Positions 59,553 through 64,000 of a DNA stretch of 64,000 bases are shown piece after piece; the first letter of the stretch is position 1, and the number at the start of each line of letters is the position of its first letter. The stretch covers positions 1-64,000 of the forward strand of contig JAHHTT010000003.1 in NCBI GenBank assembly GCA_020024465.1. The letters are read 5' to 3'. The notes beneath the pieces were generated by a model. It searched no databases. It saw nothing but the letters and a program-made list of their open reading frames with translations, and was not told the DNA's origin. Source of the DNA: Odoribacter sp. Its GTDB lineage: Bacteria; Bacteroidota; Bacteroidia; Bacteroidales; Marinifilaceae. Both the position numbers and the translations under genes were made by a program.

Positions 59553-61517
59553 CTAAGCGTCAATGGTTGCATATGTCGCATTCTGCTCAATAAACTGACG
59601 ACGTGGCGGAACATCATCACCCATCAGCATAGAGAAGATACGATCAGCTTCTGCGGCATTTTCAACGGACACTTGACGCAAAATACGGTTTTCTGGAGAC
59701 ATCGTCGTTTCCCATAACTGCTCCTTACTCATCTCTCCTAAACCTTTATAACGCTGAATGTGTAAGCCTGCATCTCCCTTACCGTTACTCATCTCATTAA
59801 CCAACTGTTCGAGTTCTTTCTCAGTCCAGCAATATCTCTGCTCCTTATTACCCTTCTTCACAGAATACAAGGGCGGAGTCGCAATATACAAATATCCATT
59901 TTCAATTACCGGACGCATAAAACGGAAAAATAGTGTCATAATCAAAGTGGCAATGTGTGCACCGTCAACATCTGCATCGGCCATAATCACAATCTTATGA
60001 TAACGCAATTTCTCTAAATTCACTGCTTTAGTATCTTCCTGAGTACCAATGGTAATTCCTAGAGCCTGGAAAATCATTTTAATTTCCTCGCTTTCAAAAA
60101 CTCGGTGCAACATCGCTTTCTCCACATTCAGAATCTTACCTCTCAACGGTAAAATTGCTTGAAAACGACGGTCGCGTCCCTGTTTAGCCGTACCGCCTGC
60201 AGAATCTCCCTCAACAAGGAAAATCTCACATTTCGTAGGATCATTATCCGAACAGTCAGCCAATTTTCCCGGCAGTCCCGAACCGCTCAAAACAGTCTTT
60301 CTCTGCACCAGTTCACGAGCTTTACGGGCAGCATGCCGAGCTGTAGCTGCAAGAATCACCTTATCAACAATAGCCTTGGCATCTTTGGGATGTTCTTCTA
60401 AATAATTTTCCAAAACAGAAGATACCGCTTGAGCAACAGCAGTACCAACATCCGTATTTCCCAATTTCGTCTTGGTCTGTCCTTCAAACTGTGGTTCTGC
60501 CACCTTTACGGATATAACAGCAGTTAAACCTTCACGGAAGTCATCGCTGTTAATATCAAATTTCAATTTTGAAAGCATACCATGACTTTCGGCATAAGCT
60601 TTCAGAGTGGAAGTCAACGCCCGCTTAAAACCGGCTAAGTGCGTACCGCCTTCTATCGTATTGATATTATTTACATATGAAAATACATTTTCTGAAAATC
60701 CAGTATTATAATGTAATGCAACTTCTATTGGTATCCCATTTTTCTCTGTAGAAATATCAATGGTATCATCAATCAAACATTCTCGAGTATTGTCCAAAAA
60801 CTCGACAAATTCACTCAAACCATATTCAGAATAAAAGGATTCATATTTTGATTCGTTTGTTTCAGGATTAACATCTCTTTTATCAGTAATAGACAAGCGA
60901 ATACCTTTATTCAAATATGCTAATTCGCGCAAACGTGCCGAAAGAATATCATACTTGTATTCAGTTACATAAAATATTGTATCATCCGGCAAGAAAGTCA
61001 CTTTCGTTCCAGTACGTTCTGTTTGTCCTATAATCTCAACATCCCCAACAGGCACACCTTTACGATACTCTTGTCTCCAAATTTTTCCATCCCTACAAAT
61101 TTCTGCTATCAATATACTAGACAATGCATTCACACAAGAAACTCCTACACCATGCAAACCTCCGGACACTTTATATGAATCTTTATCAAATTTACCTCCA
61201 GCATGCAATACTGTCATAACCACTTCCAATGCCGATTTGTTTTCCTTTGAATGGCGTGCCGTCGGAATTCCTCGCCCGTTATCCTCAACTGTAATCGAAT
61301 TATCCTCATTAATTGTTACTCGGATATCATTACAAAAACCCGCCAATGCTTCATCTATCGAATTATCAACAACTTCATACACCAAATGATGCAATCCTTT
61401 CACATTCACGTCTCCAATATACATAGAAGGACGCATTCTCACAGCTTCCAAACCCTCAAGCACCTGAATACTGTCAGCAGAATATTCTCTTTCTGATTTC
61501 TCTAACTCTTCGCTCAT
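59553..61517 (-). CDS. gyrB: DNA gyrase subunit B
   Basis: 654 residues, ATPase half of gyrase, which adds negative supercoils. GHKL ATPase region at about 20-220 with YEVVDNSIDEALAGFCN, VEDNGRGIPTARHSKE and GGLHGVGVSCVNALS. The transducer has LHYNTGFSENVFSYVNNINTIEGGTHLAGF. The TOPRIM domain has IFLVEGDSAGGTAKQGRDRRFQAILPLRGKI and IMADADVDGAHIATL. The C-terminus is QRYKGLGEMSKEQLWETTMSPE. Length is normal for the short GyrB class. ParE is unlikely given the TOPRIM insert length but not excluded. Confidence 0.95.
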   Translation of the reverse strand: MSEELEKSEREYSADSIQVLEGLEAVRMRPSMYIGDVNVKGLHHLVYEVVDNSIDEALAGFCNDIRVTINEDNSITVEDNGRGIPTARHSKENKSALEVVMTVLHAGGKFDKDSYKVSGGLHGVGVSCVNALSSILIAEICRDGKIWRQEYRKGVPVGDVEIIGQTERTGTKVTFLPDDTIFYVTEYKYDILSARLRELAYLNKGIRLSITDKRDVNPETNESKYESFYSEYGLSEFVEFLDNTRECLIDDTIDISTEKNGIPIEVALHYNTGFSENVFSYVNNINTIEGGTHLAGFKRALTSTLKAYAESHGMLSKLKFDINSDDFREGLTAVISVKVAEPQFEGQTKTKLGNTDVGTAVAQAVSSVLENYLEEHPKDAKAIVDKVILAATARHAARKARELVQRKTVLSGSGLPGKLADCSDNDPTKCEIFLVEGDSAGGTAKQGRDRRFQAILPLRGKILNVEKAMLHRVFESEEIKMIFQALGITIGTQEDTKAVNLEKLRYHKIVIMADADVDGAHIATLIMTLFFRFMRPVIENGYLYIATPPLYSVKKGNKEQRYCWTEKELEQLVNEMSNGKGDAGLHIQRYKGLGEMSKEQLWETTMSPENRILRQVSVENAAEADRIFSMLMGDDVPPRRQFIEQNATYATIDA

Positions 61518-61551
61518 ATCTTAATTTAATTGCTATTTACACTTAAACACG

Positions 61552-61559
61552 CAAATATA
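61552..61559 (-). promoter_or_regulatory. Promoter -7 box for gyrB
   Basis: TATATTTG on the minus strand, a perfect TAnnTTTG, 35 bp before the ATG. A GCATTTTT/AAAAATGC inverted repeat at 61562-61581 sits just upstream of it. The rest of the 325-bp gap 61518-61842 is AT-rich with no believable gene. Confidence 0.6.
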
Positions 61560-61842
61560 AGCATTTTTCCCCAAAAATGCCAAGAATAAAATTGCTATTT
61601 ATACGGCTTTTTATTCAAAATCACATCAACATCTTCTTTTTCAAAAATGAAACTTTAAATTCACAGAAAACAATGCAAAAACAATATCTTTTATCAAACA
61701 CTTAAAGTTTATCAAACCTCCTCCTTTAAAACAAATACAAGCCTTAATCATAAAAAAGCGCATCAAATATAGTTTAATACATTTCGACACACTCTTCTTA
61801 CAAAAAGAATTTTAATATACACTTTAATACTACTATGTCTTA

Positions 61843-63105
61843 TTATCTTGCACCCAACACGTACATATACTCTGCAACTGCCACTTTATATTGATAATTC
61901 ACAGAAACAACATTAGTATATGCCTGCAACCAACTAGCCTGTGCAGAAAGCACATCCAATATCGGAAGCTTTCCTTCATTATAACTAAAAGTATTCAAAT
62001 TCAAATTATCCTCTGCAATTTCCAATGAAGAACGAACAATCTCTAATCGATTAGCTGTCTCCGTCAAAGTAACCCAAGCATTACTCAATTCTTTATTTAC
62101 TTGATCTCGTAACTGACAACGCTCCAATTCCCGTATTTCTTCTTGTGAATGTCCTTTCTGTACTTCTTTACGCATTTTTCCCCAATGAAAAACAGGAATA
62201 TTCACTTGCGCATAAGCTGTTGTTCCCCATTTACAATCACCATTTACATTCAATAACTGCGTTCCATACTTCTCTTTCACTCCCAATACAATTTGCGGCA
62301 AAAACTCCGAACGAATCAAGCGAGTCTGCATTTTTGCCACCTCTATATTTTTCACTGCAATTTGATAATCCGCACGCCTTTCCAAAACTTTATCTAATTC
62401 TTGTGCCTGTGGCTGTTGTAATGTATAGCAAATAGTATCTGACAGTATCACCTCTCTATTAGGATCTGCACCTACCATAATATTAAGAGATTGTAAGGCT
62501 ACACGATAATTGGTCATTGCTGTATTTTGTTGTAATTCAGATTCTTTTAATCGATTCTGCACCATTAAAAGATCTGTTCGGCTGATTGCTCCTTCCTCAA
62601 AACGCTTATTTACAATACTATACAACTCATCAATTAAAACAACATACTCTTCTGCAACTCTCAATAAATTCTGATTAGCCACCAAAGTCCAATAGCATAC
62701 ATCTGCAGCATAAATCATATTATCCATTGTATGCTCTACCGCCAATTGTGCAATAGCATATTGCAATTTTGCCACTTCATGTTGCTTACGTACAATCCCT
62801 CCAGTATATATCTGCTGAATAATTCCTGCTTCCACACCATAGTTATCATGCTTCAGCGGTGTACCCGGCAAAAAATCAATTTCTTCAAATTGCCAAGAAT
62901 AATTACCAGAAACATCCACTCGTGGGAAAAAACCGGTCTTAACACTTTGCAATGAATAGAGAGCCCCTTCTGCCGATTGATGAGCCTTCTGCAAATCTTG
63001 ATTATATTCCAAAACCTGCATTCTATATTCATCCAAAGACAAATTTTGAGCAAAAGTACCACCTGCAAGCACCGTTCCTATAATTATCAATATCCATTTT
63101 TTCAT
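61843..63105 (-). CDS. TolC-family outer-membrane efflux protein
   Basis: 420 residues from Met4 of the frame, chosen because MKKWILIIIGTVLAGGTFAQ is a good signal peptide. Outer-membrane channel of a tripartite RND pump. Two repeats of a helix-hairpin are visible: QVLEYNQDLQKAHQSAEGALYSLQSVKTGFFPRVDVSGNYSW in the first and LDKVLERRADYQIAVKNIEVAKMQTRLIRSEFLPQIVLGVKEKYG in the second, each entering a barrel strand. The end is VAVAEYMYVLGAR. It directly follows the RND permease gene (12 nt), so the two are one operon. A membrane fusion protein is expected upstream of the window edge. Confidence 0.9.
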   Translation of the reverse strand: MKKWILIIIGTVLAGGTFAQNLSLDEYRMQVLEYNQDLQKAHQSAEGALYSLQSVKTGFFPRVDVSGNYSWQFEEIDFLPGTPLKHDNYGVEAGIIQQIYTGGIVRKQHEVAKLQYAIAQLAVEHTMDNMIYAADVCYWTLVANQNLLRVAEEYVVLIDELYSIVNKRFEEGAISRTDLLMVQNRLKESELQQNTAMTNYRVALQSLNIMVGADPNREVILSDTICYTLQQPQAQELDKVLERRADYQIAVKNIEVAKMQTRLIRSEFLPQIVLGVKEKYGTQLLNVNGDCKWGTTAYAQVNIPVFHWGKMRKEVQKGHSQEEIRELERCQLRDQVNKELSNAWVTLTETANRLEIVRSSLEIAEDNLNLNTFSYNEGKLPILDVLSAQASWLQAYTNVVSVNYQYKVAVAEYMYVLGAR

Positions 63106-63116
63106 ATTATTCATCT

Positions 63117-64000
63117 TTATTCGTTCATCGTTTGCCGATCGGTATTTTTAATCTTAAATAACAAACTGTATGTTACTGGTAATACAAAAATTGTCAGTAA
63201 ACTTGCCACCAGCAATCCTCCCATAATACAAGCTGCCATTCCACCAAACATTGCATCAAATAACAATGGCAACATACCCAGAATCGTTGTACCAGAAGCC
63301 ATTGCAACAGGTATGATTCTAGATTTAGTAGCTTCGACAATAGCATCTAATCGCTGCAATCCACGCTGTTCCTCTATCCCAATTTGATCTATCAATACAA
63401 TTGCATTTTTAATATTCATACCCACAAGTCCCAATACTCCCAGCAAAGCAAAAAAATCGAACATCTTACCTGTTACCACCAAACCAAACACAACTCCAAT
63501 AAATATCAATGGTACCATCAATAAAATAATAATCGGTTTACGATAAGTATGAAATAGAAAAAGTAATACTATAAACATTAAAATAAATGTCAAAGGCATG
63601 TTAGCTCCAATTGCAGAATTAGACTCTGTCTGAGATTCGTTTTCTCCGAATATTTGCATCTGATAACCTTGTGGCAACACAATCTCCTTTTCCAATGCTT
63701 TCTTCACTTGGACATAAGCATCCATCGTATTCGCTCCTCGCTTTGAATCACATTGAGCCATCATCACTTTTTCACGATTGTAACGTTTAATGACATTATA
63801 ATTATAAGCAAAGGCAAAACTATCTACCACCTGAGCCAATGGTACAGGGTAACCGGATTGAGAAAACACAGGCAAAGATTTCATATTGTCAATATCTGAT
63901 GTAGAAACATTTTCTTCCTTCAACAAAATGGGCATAAACAAATCTTTTTCTCTAAATTCCCCCAGTGCCAAACCATTTGTAGCAATATTCAATGAATAAG
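63117..64000 (-). CDS. RND efflux permease, C-terminal part (runs out of the window)
   Basis: 294 residues visible, the C-terminal portion of an about 1000-residue AcrB/MexF-type inner membrane pump. Codons continue past position 64000 without a stop, so this is a partial gene, not a truncated one. Visible are the C-terminal six-helix bundle (FILMFIVLLFLFHTYRKPIIILLMVPLIFIGVVFGLVVTG, GLVGMNIKNAIVLIDQI, and MASGTTILGMLPLLFDAMFGGMAACIMGGLLVASLLTIFVLP) and part of the second large periplasmic loop (LLKEENVSTSDIDNMKSLPV). The motif GMNIKNAIVL is the RND signature for hydrophobe/amphiphile exporters. Substrate unknown. Followed by tolC. Confidence 0.9.
   Translation of the reverse strand, partial: YSLNIATNGLALGEFREKDLFMPILLKEENVSTSDIDNMKSLPVFSQSGYPVPLAQVVDSFAFAYNYNVIKRYNREKVMMAQCDSKRGANTMDAYVQVKKALEKEIVLPQGYQMQIFGENESQTESNSAIGANMPLTFILMFIVLLFLFHTYRKPIIILLMVPLIFIGVVFGLVVTGKMFDFFALLGVLGLVGMNIKNAIVLIDQIGIEEQRGLQRLDAIVEATKSRIIPVAMASGTTILGMLPLLFDAMFGGMAACIMGGLLVASLLTIFVLPVTYSLLFKIKNTDRQTMNE

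Noticed and set aside
1..64000. Mobile elements, CRISPR arrays or defence genes
   Set aside because: No transposase, integrase, repeat-spacer array or toxin-antitoxin pair was seen; the GC-rich block at 18.6-23 kb lacks flanking repeats.

Overview
The window is bacterial and looks like a member of the Bacteroidales. Almost every intergenic region with a promoter carries the Bacteroidota pattern TTG-N20-TAnnTTTG instead of -35/-10 boxes, Shine-Dalgarno sites are rare, and the gene content is typical of the order: rpmB-rpmG-DUF4295, a 1095-residue SecA, single-chain L-serine dehydratase, DUF4294, and a thi operon starting with thiS-thiC. A phosphate butyryltransferase and the overall gene mix would fit an Odoribacteraceae-like gut anaerobe, but that is inference. 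There is no phage, insertion sequence, CRISPR array, tRNA or rRNA. Most genes are chromosomal housekeeping.

Layout. 1-5 kb: a RecB/AddA-like helicase-nuclease, a TPR lipoprotein and fabG, all on the minus strand. 5.2-8 kb: a free-standing AlaX-type editing protein, then pta-ackA (acetate and ATP formation). 8-13.2 kb: a lipoprotein, an OprO/P-like porin, pgi, sdaA and the RNase P RNA gene. 13.3-18.2 kb: a DUF4294 protein, holA, a HAD phosphatase, an IMP dehydrogenase of the Tritrichomonas type, and a convergent ATP-grasp-like protein. 18.6-24 kb: a visibly more GC-rich TetR-linked set of an MMPL/RND exporter, a LolA-like periplasmic protein and a DUF1302 barrel. 24.4-35 kb: an unusual PEP-synthase-like protein without the catalytic phosphohistidine and TIM-barrel parts, glmS, a U32 peptidase-family RNA-modification protein, bioD, an OmpA lipoprotein, phosphate butyryltransferase and an MFS transporter.

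35.1-42 kb is a complete thiamine operon. A strong promoter and a TPP riboswitch precede thiS, thiC, a three-domain TenI-ThiD-ThiE fusion, thiG, thiH and thiF, and a 20-bp-stem terminator closes it. ThiC makes HMP-P, ThiS/F/G/H with TenI make the thiazole, and ThiD and ThiE phosphorylate and couple the halves.

42.3-45.3 kb holds a four-module sulfur-handling protein (CoA-disulfide reductase-like, rhodanese, TusA, DsrE) beside an ArsR regulator with a perfect 24-bp palindrome upstream. 45.3-47.5 kb has the L28/L33/DUF4295 ribosomal cluster, a Dabb protein and, in an apparently empty 690-bp gap, a decayed queuosine-precursor transporter gene readable across several frames. 47.5-61.5 kb is a long minus-strand housekeeping block: tdk, dacB-like, xseB, xseA, engB, rmuC, a nucleoside deaminase, lgt, secA, a small Cys-rich secreted protein, upp, a LOG-family protein and gyrB. 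The right edge carries tolC and the 3' part of an RND efflux pump gene that runs out of the window.

The items most worth a second look are the transporter pseudogene, the TenI-ThiD-ThiE fusion, the PEP-synthase-like protein, the sulfur fusion with its ArsR palindrome, the Tritrichomonas-type IMPDH and the TetR/MMPL/LolA/DUF1302 set. No wholly new defence or mobile system was seen.
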